A stretch of DNA of 64,000 bases from assembly GCA_025602915.1 (NCBI GenBank), contig JAHLJZ010000078.1, positions 1-64,000 on the forward strand. Direction: 5' to 3'. The position numbers were made by a program, and so were the translations under genes. Below, one piece after another: positions 37,935-49,331 of the stretch (the stretch's first letter is position 1; every line of letters begins with the position of its first letter). The notes under the pieces are model-generated. The model searched no databases and was not told the origin of the DNA. It worked only from the letters and a program-made list of their open reading frames with translations. The stretch comes from Paraphysoderma sedebokerense (taxonomy: Eukaryota; Blastocladiomycota; Physodermatomycetes; Physodermatales; Physodermataceae).

Positions 37935-39782
37935 TTATCCACACAACTCCATCAAGTATCGTTTATAAACACTCATAACTTTGGCGACAAAAGCTTCTAA
38001 GTGGAAGATTGGTTTCTGTCCGCGTTGAAGGTTATACTCCTGTAAGGAATGAAGACCAAGAAATGCAGTTAGAACGACGATTAGATTGCATTACAATTAC
38101 ATTAGCATAACCATTAACGAAATGATATATAATTATCGACGCTATGTGTAATAGTCGCTTCAACTTACATATTGAGCTGCTGCGTGCAATATCTTCGGTT
38201 TAATCGAGTTGTCCACCTTTTTAATTATTTCAAACGCTAGGGACTGCCAACCCACACAATGCCAATTAAAGTAAAGGGTTATTACCTGCATGGTTTAATG
38301 ATTATCAAAAGATGGTAGAGAAACAAACCTTAACGACTACGCTACCGGGAATGCAATGTGTCAGCAACTCGTACAATTTTCCACGGACCTGCAGTAGTCG
38401 ATTGGCTGACTGTTCTTCCAGTATTAATTTTGCTACTTGTGCTACAAATAGTTCCCAATCAGGAGTAAACGGTGTAAGATCTGTCGTCTCGGAAAGTGGA
38501 CTGATCAAATGGAAACAAAAAGAGAGTAAGAATCCATGATGGAAGTACCGCGAGAAAAAGGTAAATGAGTTTAACATACGTTGCGCCTGCTTGAACCTTA
38601 ACTGATTCCAACATCAACAAAGCTCTTCGTAAATTTCTATCACTCATTTCTGCGATACGAATGGCCAGGGGTTCCGGCAGCTTGAATGCCTCTTTCTTGG
38701 CGACATTGAGCAAAACCTTGGCAATCTATAGACAAGAAAGCAAGTCAACTCCATGTTTTGGGGCAATGACTTATAGGGCAACATCAGTCGTCGTCGACCG
38801 ATACAAACCTCCTCATTTTGCGGAGCAGCCACGCGCACTAACAGGCATCTTGATCTCACTGGGGAAATAATCTTTGAGGTAGATGTAGCACACAAGATCA
38901 CTCGGAGGTTGGACATATATTTCTCCATAGTACGGCGAAGGGCATGCTGAGCTGGTAGTGAGAGAGCGTCCGCCTCCGAGATGAGTACAACTAACCGGAT
39001 TGAAAAGGAAATTGGAAAATGGTCAAATACAGGGTATAGCGATGTGTATCGCTGCATTTGTAAATCTTCGACCTAACTTACCTTTAAACTTTTTCGTAGC
39101 AGACACATCAACTTGTTGAGTTTGGGCGACCTCCTTTATGATTTCCTGAACAACCAATCTATCCTGATTCCCAAGGTCACTTTACATAAACAGTGTTTGT
39201 ATTTCATAACAAGAAGGGAGGTGATTCGTTATACCAAGAGAACAGTCCAGACTAATGAGAATGTGTTCCTCAAATTAGATTCTTGCTTATGATCAGAGAC
39301 ATACCTTGGGTTAATTTCAATATGATAATTACTAGACACGGTACTAATTTCTAATTTTTTACCCGACGGTGTAGAAAACTGGCGTTGATCAATTTTCAAC
39401 TGTAGCGAACGAAGAAATTAGATGCAAGAAAGTTATATTCGGCCTCCTACAATGATTAGCTATTCCGTTAATGAAAGATATTACCTTTTCAACGCCAGAT
39501 CCGTACAACTCTTTCAGAATCGCCATAATTCGTGTTTTCTTCCCAGCGCCGGAAGGACCGTAGACTAATAGATGAGGGAAATCGCCACTCTGAGCCTGAA
39601 TCAATGATGATATTGTCAGGTAAGCTGTACAAGATAGAGTATCTAATATCTAGAAAAAGAACGATCGTATTTGTCAAATCTGGGAATAAGCCTACCAGTC
39701 GTTTCATGTGGCCAGACAAGTCAGAATGGTAATCCAACTTCTCCAGAGAAGAAGGACGATATTTGTCTACCCAAAGAGCCAT
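37935..39782 (-). CDS. RFC5: Replication factor C small subunit (human RFC3 / yeast Rfc5)
   Basis: Nine exons, 39782-39696, 39595-39485, 39399-39305, 39179-39082, 38990-38809, 38725-38580, 38500-38329, 38243-38169 and 38039-37935, give 356 aa, the exact length of human RFC3. Motifs: [20 protein letters not shown]-loop [14 protein letters not shown], a Walker B replaced by ISEADALS (as the family has E/D variants), ALRRTMEKY, sensor 1 region [11 protein letters not shown] and the SRC arginine-finger motif in [11 protein letters not shown]. The C-terminal collar domain holds [14 protein letters not shown] and [15 protein letters not shown]. It is part of the clamp loader that puts PCNA on DNA. 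Donors after exons 5 and 7 are GTTTGT. Confidence 0.95.
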
Positions 39783-41284
39783 GGTGAAAAGAATAGGATA
39801 AAAGATCAAGAAGTAACTGATGGGCGAAGGTGAATAATAGGAACGAAAGAGGAACGTGGAAACGTCGTCTGTTTTCGACAGTTTGGTTCACACTGGCCTG
39901 CACTGTCAGGTGTACTCGCCCCGAAAGAAAGAGTTTGTTATCTATCTAAAGCAGTTATTTCATTTCAAACACAACGTTAAGTAGGCTTTGCATCTGTGAT
40001 TTGCTTCATTTGTTAATATTTGCTCCGTCTTCTATGAATGTGGTGAAATGGTCACTCATCTGCCCGGTGGCAAAATCTATTGGGCCGGTTCTAATAGCGT
40101 ATTCCTGCCAGCCTATCAAGGGCGCAAGATGCAGTACCATTTCCTCAATGGACTTGAATTCTTACTGTAAAAACAACTTTGATATTGTGAATGGTGACTA
40201 TAATCCTATTCGCCCCGGATAATTGTAAACGAGGAATTTTTTGCAATCTTCAATGCTTAAATTCAATGATTTAGCCAATGTTTTGAATGGTGTATTATGC
40301 TTTGAGTTTATTTACGTAATCCCGGCTAATTTTTGTGATGAATAATCGGCATATGCATATACTGCACGTAATTGCTGCAACTCTGAAGAAAGAGACCGTT
40401 CAAAGCCAGTAATGATTTTGAAAAGGCTTCCAATATATTGATACTTTGATTTTATTTCCGTGCCGTGGGTAAAATGCATGATTATGTCATTGGATTCAAG
40501 CTTGTCAATTATCAAGCCCGCAGGCTTGATATCTTTCTCGCACATAAATTAAAAGTTACTTTATATATGAGCACAAAGTTCCACCTTGTTACATGCCGCT
40601 ACAAATTATTGTCCTTTTCAGTGTAAATTAATGATATCCGATTGACCCGAAATTATGTAGCGTGCAAAATAGAACAGTGTTCTGATTGTGATAGTTACAC
40701 ATTCAATGCCCGCATATGAGAGGTTCTTGGCTTTCCATAATAGTAATTGCGAGTTTACAATGAACACATGCAGGCGCCCAATGCAACACTGGACCAATTG
40801 ATAGTGAGACTGCCAAAGAGAATTCTTAGATACCGTGTAACCAATCTGTAAGCGGAAGCGCGAAGCGCACCCCGTTTATTCTTGATTTATGAAGGTACTC
40901 ATTGCAAGGTATTCTCGTACTCATTAGATGATTGTTTAATTTACCATTCTGTGCACAATACAACTCATCAATTGGACAAAGCAAATTTTGCCAATGCTGT
41001 TCCGGGCCCAATCAAATGGCGCGTTTCATTCATGAGCAGCAATATACGGCTGGTGAATGAACGCGCGTGGAGAGTGGAAGTGTTACTTTCCAAAATGTGG
41101 TGTTGAGTGGTGGAGAGTATAAAGTACAAGCCTTTCCTCCGCTGATATGACTGCAAGCGAGTTTGTCTGGAAAATCCGCTGTAAGATTACCCTCTGCCGT
41201 CATCCTGCCTTTTCTGTACCGAATTATTTCAAGTCGTAATTAATATTAATTCGGCATTTAATACCACAATTCCGCATAACAACT
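39783..41284. other. Intergenic, about 1.5 kb, one unassigned ORF
   Basis: The only frame with some protein character is 40545 to 40312 on the minus strand (77 codons starting MCEKDIKPAG), but it has no homology I know and no clear splice context. The rest shows no gene, tRNA or repeat. The right end must contain the promoter of the Reeler gene. Confidence 0.4.
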
Positions 41285-42323
41285 ATGGCAATTCAAATTT
41301 TCACTCTACTTTTTGCTTTGGTGGCGACTGCGTTAGCTAGACCTAATGGTGCTCCAGCTTGTCTTCTCAATGAGCAAGCTGTAACAGCTGGTATGGGTCC
41401 TCCAACCAACTTGAACATGAAGTAAGTGCTTTCAGTCAAGTGTTTCGACTTTAAAATCACTTTGTTTTAATCGCTTCTTTTTTGATGAATTAGGTTAGAA
41501 GTCGTCGGCAATGGCGCTTCATACACTGCTGGGCAGGCGATGAAATTTAGGTTGACTGGTGCCAATTCCTACAAGGGTATCCTCCTGTACGCCGAAAGTA
41601 AAGCAGCAAAGAACGTCGAAAGACTTGGTGTGTGGGGAGTTGGAAACGGTCTCCGGTCAAACGATGGCACGTGCGCTGCGAAAAGTATTAAAGCTGCTCC
41701 GAACTCAATTATTACACACGACAGTCCGGCTGATAAACCGACCGCGCAAGATTTTATGTGGACTCCCGATAGAAACGTCGGAGATATCGTCATCAGGGGT
41801 GTTGTTGGTAAGTTCATATTCCGGATTATGTCACGTTAGTCTTCATATCATTGCTCACCCATCGCTTATTTCTACAGCAACTGGACCCAAATCTTGGCAA
41901 GTGTTAAACGAAATCAACCTTTCCGGTCAAGGCACATATTCTACTCCCTGTACGAAGAGCCAAACCCCAACCCCAACTCCTCCGTCCGCTAGAAAATGCA
42001 AGAAGTGGAAGAAGAAATCAGCTTATGGCACTACTCCTAATTATGGTGCTCCTGGCGCTGCTCCTGGTTCTCCTGGATACAACCCTGGCGCTCCTGGTTC
42101 AGCTCCAGCTGCTCCAGCTACATCTGCTAGTTCTCCCCCTGCTCCACAACAAACCCCTCCCCCACCTGAAGGACAGCAAGCTCCCCCTGCCGCTCCTCCA
42201 GCTGACGGACAGCAACAGAATTCCGCCGACCCGAACTCATCTGCTGAATCTGCACGCAACAATTCCCCAGTTGCAACTCTCGTCGCTATTGCTGGCGCTT
42301 TCGTGACTGCTTTATTCTTCTAA
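41285..42323 (+). CDS. GPI-anchored Reeler-domain-like cell-surface protein
   Basis: Exons 41285-41421, 41494-41807 and 41878-42323 give 298 aa. A signal peptide (MAIQIFTLLFALVATALA) is followed by one Reeler-like domain (residues about 20-165): SYTAGQAMKFRLTGANSY, KGILLYAESKAAKN, HDSPADKPTAQDFMWTP and VGDIVIRGVVATGPKSW. A KKWKKK basic patch and a repetitive Gly/Ala/Pro/Ser stalk (APGAAPGSPGYNPGAPGS) come next. The C-terminus is a hydrophobic tail preceded by small residues (NNSPVATLVAIAGAFVTALF), typical of GPI attachment. In fungi such proteins sit at the wall or membrane; ligand unknown. Confidence 0.85.
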
Positions 42324-42589
42324 GCTGAGCTGAATGGAGTTTAATACAATCATAATTTCTCATGTACTATAGTTCCTAACCATTCAATGGTCAGAAAAAA
42401 AACGAACAGTAAATAGACTCTGATGGTCGTTTGTATCTATATTAAGTTAGTCTAACCTGTATACACAAGTAATAAATGCTACGATTATTAATTTCATTTG
42501 TAATTCTGCTTGGTGGCCTTTATTATTTGTTCGTGCCCATGCTGCTGGAGCTTTCTTCTGTTCCCGCGACGCACTGAAACCAAAGTTAT

Positions 42590-43539
42590 ATGTCCGACAA
42601 TATTTGCTCAGAGGAGGTCCACACATCAGAGGAACAGGTAGAGTCAGAGATAGCCCGCAAGTACAAGCTAGTTAACAACGGGCCGCACACGCAGTTGCAC
42701 CCTTCAGTCTGCTGCTATCATTTTACCAAACCCAGACTCCAAGTTGGACCAACGTACGACTTTTTCATTCTCTATCATAATACATCAGTATAAATACATG
42801 GCTGTATCAATAGAGTTTTGATCAATTAACTTTTAATGAAAACAGATGCGGCTTCACTGCTACAATTCTCTCACTTTCGGCCATCTTTCGACAACTCAAA
42901 TTTCCTAACTTCATTACGTCTACCACCGATACGTCTTCACCATACTGCAGAGCCATTCGTGAAGGATATACTGTCAAAGGGGAATTGTTTAATTGTACCT
43001 ATTTATTAGATGTAGTGCAGTGGACTTTTGATTCACTGTCCCAGGTGGAGAATCAGGTCAAAAAAGAGATTCACGCGGAAGTAGATACGATTGAAAAGGT
43101 GGATGTTAAACATATAATTAATCAGGGAGGGGTTCTGATAGTGGTGTATGATAAAGACGGAAATGGAGAACCATGCTTAAAGGATGGGGAAAAGAGCCAT
43201 TGGGGTGTTGTATTAGGTGATTTCTATATTCATGCCCTTGAGTATTCCCTTTTCGTCACTCACATCCTTCATTGTTTCGTGACTGCAGGATACATTGAGA
43301 CAGTAGGTAAAATAGATTATGTTGTGTTACTGCAAGGAAAATCCAAATACTATAGTGTCATCAGTTTAGAGTTCTTGATACAATCGTCAAACCAAATTCG
43401 ACGTGTTGGTCCAAAGGTTTCTAAAGAAGAGTATGTGATTCCGGATGGAGGAAATTTAGAAATGTTAGCCGGAAAATGTATAATAGTGAAGTCAAAGAGT
43501 GGAGGTCGACGTCCTAATATATTTCCCATATCCATATGA
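42590..43539 (+). CDS. ACTMAP-like actin maturation protease (C19orf54 family)
   Basis: Exons 42590-42753, 42846-43216 and probably 43289-43539 give about 261 aa; the 72-nt intron at 43217-43288 is in frame and open, so an unspliced 285-aa form is also possible. The papain-like fold is recognisable from LQVGPTCGFTATILSLS (catalytic Cys56 split by intron 1), REGYTVKGELFNCTYLLDVV, GGVLIVVYDKDGNGEPC and KSHWGVVLG (catalytic His), then YVVLLQGKSKYYSVISLEFL. The animal enzyme removes the acetylated N-terminal Met/Cys residue of actin. Presence in a fungus implies similar actin processing, an inference. An Asp/Asn third residue cannot be placed with certainty. Confidence 0.82.
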
Positions 43540-43669
43540 CATGAAATATACTCGCACAAGGAAAGGAGAACTGTAAACAAACAACACGTCAGAACGAAGT
43601 TCCTTCGGCTCATTAGAACTAAACTCATGCACTACTGCTACCTCAGATGTTTCTCATATTTCAATAATC

Positions 43670-44697
43670 ATGTCCGGCATTCATCACTGTAAGCTCACAC
43701 AACATTTGCTTGGCTCCATCCATTTATAAAATGCGTCGTTTCGTTCTAACGTTGTGTTCTCATTCTCAGTCTACGCTCAAGAATCTGTCGAAAACAGAGA
43801 ACGATCAAATTCGAACATTAAATCCGCTCAATCAGATTTATTGTTCACTCAAAAACAGGTTATCGGTAAAGACTCACCTGTCGACTATGTTTCTACAAAT
43901 ATATGGGACCAAATATGTAGAAGAGTCTTTCCCCTATTCAACGGCGAAGGTATTAAAGGGAATATAGAAGATTTGAATGAACTTGTTAGGTAATTAGACA
44001 ATTTAATACTTAACAATAATACGACTCAGCAACCGTTTTAAGTTAATTCGCTCTTATTAACTTAATTCTCGTTCATTCCCTCCCGTCCTTCATTCTCAAT
44101 TCATCACATACCTAAAGTCAATACCTGGGACAACAACTTTACGGTACGATTATCGAAGAAGTAAAAGATTTATTACAGCATGGCATGCAGATGATGAATA
44201 CAAAATTATCAACTGTACCGGACGAAAGGATATTAAATGCAACTGTAGAAACCTGGCGATTTTTTTTTGGAACCGTGTTACCTTATTTTCAAGGTGTCTT
44301 CTTGCCATTGCAGTTGGAAATCAAAGGTAGTACGTTAGTGAGCAATGTTAGAACGCTGGCTTTGATTGCTTTTAGAGAACAGATTATTCTGCCTATTGTC
44401 CCGAAATTGAAAGGTTTGTTGGACTTTGGTACCTGTGCTTGAACCCAGTTGACGATAAATTGGTTTGTAGCTGGTTTCCCTGGCATGTTTAAGGAAATCA
44501 ATCGAGGTATTCCTCTACAGATAGAGACTGCAGGAAGGTTACTGCAAATGATGCTAATTCTGAATGACGTAACTGAAGAGAAAAATGCTGCATTCGATGA
44601 AGCTTTGTTGTCATTGAAGGGCAGGACGTATTCAAAGGGACGAGTGCCGTTGAAGAATGTCAAACCAGAAGAAGAAATACGGAAAACCCAAATTTAA
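43670..44697 (+). CDS. Protor/HbrB-family TORC2 subunit (Bit61-like)
   Basis: Exons 43670-43688 (19 nt), 43770-43989, 44118-44413 and 44471-44697 give about 253 aa. Conserved blocks are VSTNIWDQICRRVFPLFNGE, QYLGQQLYGTIIEEVKDLL, ETWRFFFGTVLPYFQGVFLP and VRTLALIAFREQIILPIVPK, then LLQMMLILNDVTEE. These match HbrB/Bit61/PRR5, non-catalytic subunits of TOR complex 2 that act in actin polarity and membrane stress signalling. Intron 3 uses a GTTTGT donor; without it the frame stops soon after KLKG. The coding start is set by the tiny first exon (MSGIHH) and is less certain than the rest. It is convergent with the myosin gene, 125 bp apart. Confidence 0.85.
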
Positions 44698-44822
44698 ATA
44701 TACATATAATCATACTTTATCCTAGTCAGGGTTATGTTATTCAATATTTATTTGTTTTTATCAATTAGAAATACAGTTGTTGTTAGTGCTTTACAATTAA
44801 GGAAGAGTACGTGAAGGAAAAA

Positions 44823-47800
44823 TTAAGGCACAAGAACAGTAACTTCAGATCTGTTTTTCTTGAGTGAAACCATTGCGCCCGGTTTTCCTTTGTCCGCAGC
44901 ACTGTTACCTCCAGAGGATGGAGCTCCTTTCGCTGGCGGAGCTTTCTGGAACTTAAAGTTGAGAGGTTTCCTTCGGGCAGTGACCGTCAAACTGAAGGAG
45001 GAAGTGTGACAAAGTGACATCAGAAACGAGATGCGTTAGATTGGGTAAATCGGTATATGTCTGTAGAATCAAAAAATGAAGATATCGTTGACCACGTACC
45101 TATCAGCAACCACCATTTTCGCTACACGTTTTCTATTGCCTGCATGCATGGCCAACCATAATCTACTCACGAATTCGAACACGTATTCTTCACTCTTCAA
45201 TATCCAGTCCCCCCTTTCGTCTTCGGGAATATGAACAATAAATATACCATCATCACATTTTGATACACTAATACCACTAATTGACTCTAAAGCTACTCTA
45301 TGCTTTAGTGTCATGTCTGGCGCAAGGACATAAAGCGACGTTGAAGATAAAATAATGGTGCGTCCATTCATTTTAAAATCAGATCGGTTATACTTTTGGG
45401 CAGGAATAGCAATGAGAATTTTCTCGGAATCGGGGACAATTTTAGAGATTTTACTAGAAATCGCCTCATCCTCCAAGTTGATATGATCGGATTTGAAAGT
45501 GGTCGGAACACTAAAAATTTCAATGACGCTGGGGATAAGTATAATCAATTTTCAACGACAATGAAAATCGTAATTGATAACGTACGTGGCCAAATATCCA
45601 GCCTTTACTCCTAAATGAGTACTAGCAGTTGCCTTCCAATCCAGATACGCTTTTTTATCGCTCGGCAACGCTTTCCTGTATTTTTTCCCTTCAATCCGGA
45701 GATAAACGTTTTTCACAAAATCTGAAATAACTTGAAAATATTTCGACTTCGGAAGTTTGGGCCAGACTGAAGCGGCCGTCCACCATTTTGGCTTAATTTT
45801 ATCTACTACTGTTCGAACTTCATTAATAAATCGTCGACCCTGCAGAGAAGCAATCAATTTCAGTTGAGTTCAACGTACGCAATGAGGAATAGAATGAGAT
45901 TATGGGTGTAACAAAAACAGACCCTGTGTCGCCTCCAAACTCTCTGCAAAAGTGGTACCGCATATCTTGGAAACCTTAATTTCAAGAATTTAAATCTTCT
46001 TCTAGCTACCAATCCTCTTCCAACTCTGTTGATCAATGCGACTGCTCGAAGGGCCTTCTTGTAGTTTAACCTTCCCAAATGGCCCCGATAAGTAGCTTGA
46101 ATTTTGATGGCACAAGCTTTCTGAAGTAAGAAGTGGGTGCGGGTCTTGTACATGTGCCACGTCGCTTGAATTTTGGAGGCTAGACGGATTTTGATTTCCA
46201 GGCGTTTTTTCTCAAAAAGATGGAGCTACAACGACCCAAAGTAGAGGCATTAGGGGACAAAAAAATGCAAATTTCCAGATTGAGCAAAAGATATGGTACC
46301 GTTCGAGGAGAACGAATGAAGACTTTCGTTTTACCGAATGCATATTCGGACTCGGGGATTTTGTAAGCTTCAAACAACTTTTTAATACCGTCGACATCGG
46401 ATCCATTCCAAGCAGGCCATGTCGCCGCCGAAAGCATTTTGTACCTGGAAATTTGTTAAATAACGGAACAGAAGAAACGAGACCAATCAGTTTCACGGAC
46501 CTGTACAAAAACTTATCGAATCTCGAGCGATGGCAATAACCTGCTCTTTTAACTAAAATATTTTCCAATAATCCAAGGTACTTTATCTGGTGTTTGACCA
46601 ATTCATTGTCGAACAAGCCTGGCGTCTTACTCGAATTTGGCTTGATACATCGGATATAGTGTGGGTTTTTACTCAACAAATTTTCCATGAGTGCATTCAT
46701 GCTAGTTCGAAATTGGGACGCCAATGTTTCAATTCTTTTTGTGCCGCCAGTTCCATTCTCGTTGAACAATTCTCTAAAAACCGAACACGTAGAAGATCGC
46801 AAAAGGACTTTAACATCCGCATGTAACGTATCAGTATTTCTTTCCAAGAACCCAGATGCATTGTACAGCACATCGCCGGCGTAATGTTTTAGCCGGAACG
46901 AGTCATGCGGTAGAGTTTTATCCGATTTCGATTTTTCGCGGGAATCAAAATGCGGATGCTTCGACACTATATTATTAAGTTTGTCTAAGAAAGTTTTGTC
47001 GCTTGTGTTTCCGACCATGGCACATTCTTCGTCCAATAAAGTCAGGATACCGTTCTTTTTCTGTGAGCAAGAGTTTACGGTGAGTACCTTACATAACCGA
47101 GAACAGAAAAGGAGCAGACACACACTGATTCAATCAGTTCGCAAATAACTTGATTATTGAAGAATTCAATATTCTTCCATTCGATTCCTTCGGATTGGTA
47201 TTCAGCTTGCTCCGAACGAAGGGTAAGCTCAATAAAGATTTGTTGTAGTTTCTCGTTACAAAAATTGATAATAAATTGTTCAAATCCATTTTTCTGTTCG
47301 CAAAGATGAAACGATGAGTGATGACTCCAATTATTGTGCGGGGACACAGTTAATGAAATTACCTGGAAAATCTCAAAACCGTAGATGTCAAGCACACCAA
47401 TCACAGATTTCTTGGTTTTCTCTTTTGACATAATCTGATCGTTAATTTTTGCGACCAGTGAATCGAACAGTCTTCCGTATATGGCCTTTGCACATGCATC
47501 ACGAGCGGCCTGCGCCTTCGGAACCGTCAATGGAACAACCATATCCTCACCACCTTGTTTTTTGTCTTTCATCACTCGAGAAGTAAGTGCTGTCGATAAT
47601 GCATTGGGAGTCACACCAAGGAGGTCAGCTGCCGTGGATAACACCTCGGCGTTTGCAACGCGACTATTAGGGTTTTCTTCACTAAATGCATCGAATTGAA
47701 TATTCCCTAAATGCAGTATTGCTGCCACGGCTTGCAGGAATGATTTTTTATCTTCTGGTTTAATGCCAATAATATCAAAAGCCGACTACAAAAACTCAGA

Positions 47801-48851
47801 TGAGGAAAAGCAGATAACAAGCAATGGTCACTTTGGTCACATACCAAAACTTCTTGAAACTTTTCTTTGTCGTCAACTTCTGGAATGGTTGTTACCGAAC
47901 TTTTCAAATATCCATAGTCTTCGGCTTTATCGGTAAGCTTGGTGTACTCGCGAATTTCTGGAGTTGCACCTCTAACAAGTTGATAAAATATGTGAAACGT
48001 TCTTTCTTCTTCTGATCTTTGAATAACTCTAGATTTTTCGAGCAAGTCTACCAATTTTTTGGTGTTAGTAGTCCTAAAAATTGCTTTTGTAAACTACTGC
48101 TGAAGCTTACAAGTCGTGATTTTTCCGCCGATGGGATCCGCTTTGAAATCAAATTCCAATTCCATGTACTTCCCCTACAATATTTTGAATGTATTAGAAT
48201 ATCTTAAGACCCTAGCGGGACAAGAAGGACAAACACATACGAAACGAGAAGAATTGTCGTTTCTCATTGTCTTCGCATTGCCGAAAGCTAAACGAGGTGC
48301 CGTTAGCACGGTTTAAACACAGCCAAGACGGAAATGCATTGCAAGGACAACCTTCAAGGAGTGGATTCGAATTTAAAAGTTGAGATTTAATCGCATTCAC
48401 TTTTTCTGTACTTCCTGACACTTCGGCTATGTACTTCATGAAATACTTCGACGTTTCCGTCTTACCAGCACCACTTTCACCGGTGATGATAACACACTGG
48501 TCTTGATTTCTATCTCTCATCATTCTATAACTGTCGTCCGCGATAGAATAAATATGGGGCGGGAGTTCAAAGATAGTTTTGCCTCGGTACATATCTATGT
48601 ACTTTTCTCCGTATTGGTCAATATGCTTGTACGGGTTTACTGCAATCACGACATCGCCGATTAATGTCTTTGAAAAGGGAAAGACGAAACAATATCATAA
48701 GTACTGGCACTATGTCAGTAGTAATTTAAACATAATACGAAGCACGAACATAAATCTTTGAGTCGTCGAAGCGAACTTTGAGGTTATCTGATAATTCATT
48801 TTCGTTTACTTCATTCAACAGGACACAGTCCTGCACACCGGGCTCAGTCAT
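44823..48851 (-). CDS. Short-tailed class I myosin (MYO1D-like)
   Basis: Thirteen exons: 48851-48750, 48667-48352, 48287-48241, 48174-48111, 48047-47845, 47785-47363, 47293-47126, 47060-46501, 46444-46300, 46225-45923, 45839-45586, 45528-45100, 44991-44823; about 1060 aa. The motor has TLIGDVVIAVNPYK, P-loop GESGAGKTETSKYFMKY, switch I NDNSSRFGKYME, switch II GVLDIYGFEIFQ and YIRCIKPNSSKTPG. At least two IQ motifs follow (SKIQATWHMYKTR, IKIQATYRGHLGR). The tail is a TH1 lipid-binding domain ending SEVTVLVP. There is no Pro-rich TH2, SH3 or acidic tail, unlike Myo3/Myo5 of yeasts; the end resembles vertebrate MYO1D/G. Role: membrane-actin tethering and endocytic force. Intron 4 shows a textbook ACTAAC branch site. 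Confidence 0.93.
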
Positions 48852-49331
48852 TCTTTGACTTTCTGCGACAAATTAAGAAAGCAGAAACGTTAATGGAGAA
48901 AGGAAGCGAACAGCAGTCGGAGACGAAGACAGTTAATTGCGAAGGAATTCATCGTCTCATTCTCCGACGGCCCTTTGGAGCCTTCATGTCAAAGGGCCCG
49001 TCCTTTCCCACTTCAAAACGCGCTTCTGGATTGATTAATTTTATATATGCTATTACTGCTTATCTAAACATATTTGTCTTAGTGACATGAAGCATTCATA
49101 AATAAAAGGATATAGAACCATGGAGTCTAAGGCTGGCATGTACGAAATTTACTTGAGTAAAGTCATTATTTCCAGTCGATGTTGTCCGTCGTCGCGCTTT
49201 CCATGGTCGTTCCACTTTCCCTGGAGCCATCTCAACCCACCCACAGTTATACAGGCTCCTCTTACAGTCTTATTGTTTCCGTTTGAAATGGAATCCGCCT
49301 TCTATCTACCCTATTGAAATTTCTTATATTC
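48852..49331. other. Divergent promoter region of myosin and kinesin genes
   Basis: About 480 bp without supported coding sequence. It must hold both promoters; no shared motif pair was recognised. Confidence 0.5.

Noticed and set aside
40312-40545. 77-codon ORF on the minus strand
   Set aside because: Protein-like in parts but isolated, with no homology, splice context or coding neighbours; kept only as a note in the spacer entry.
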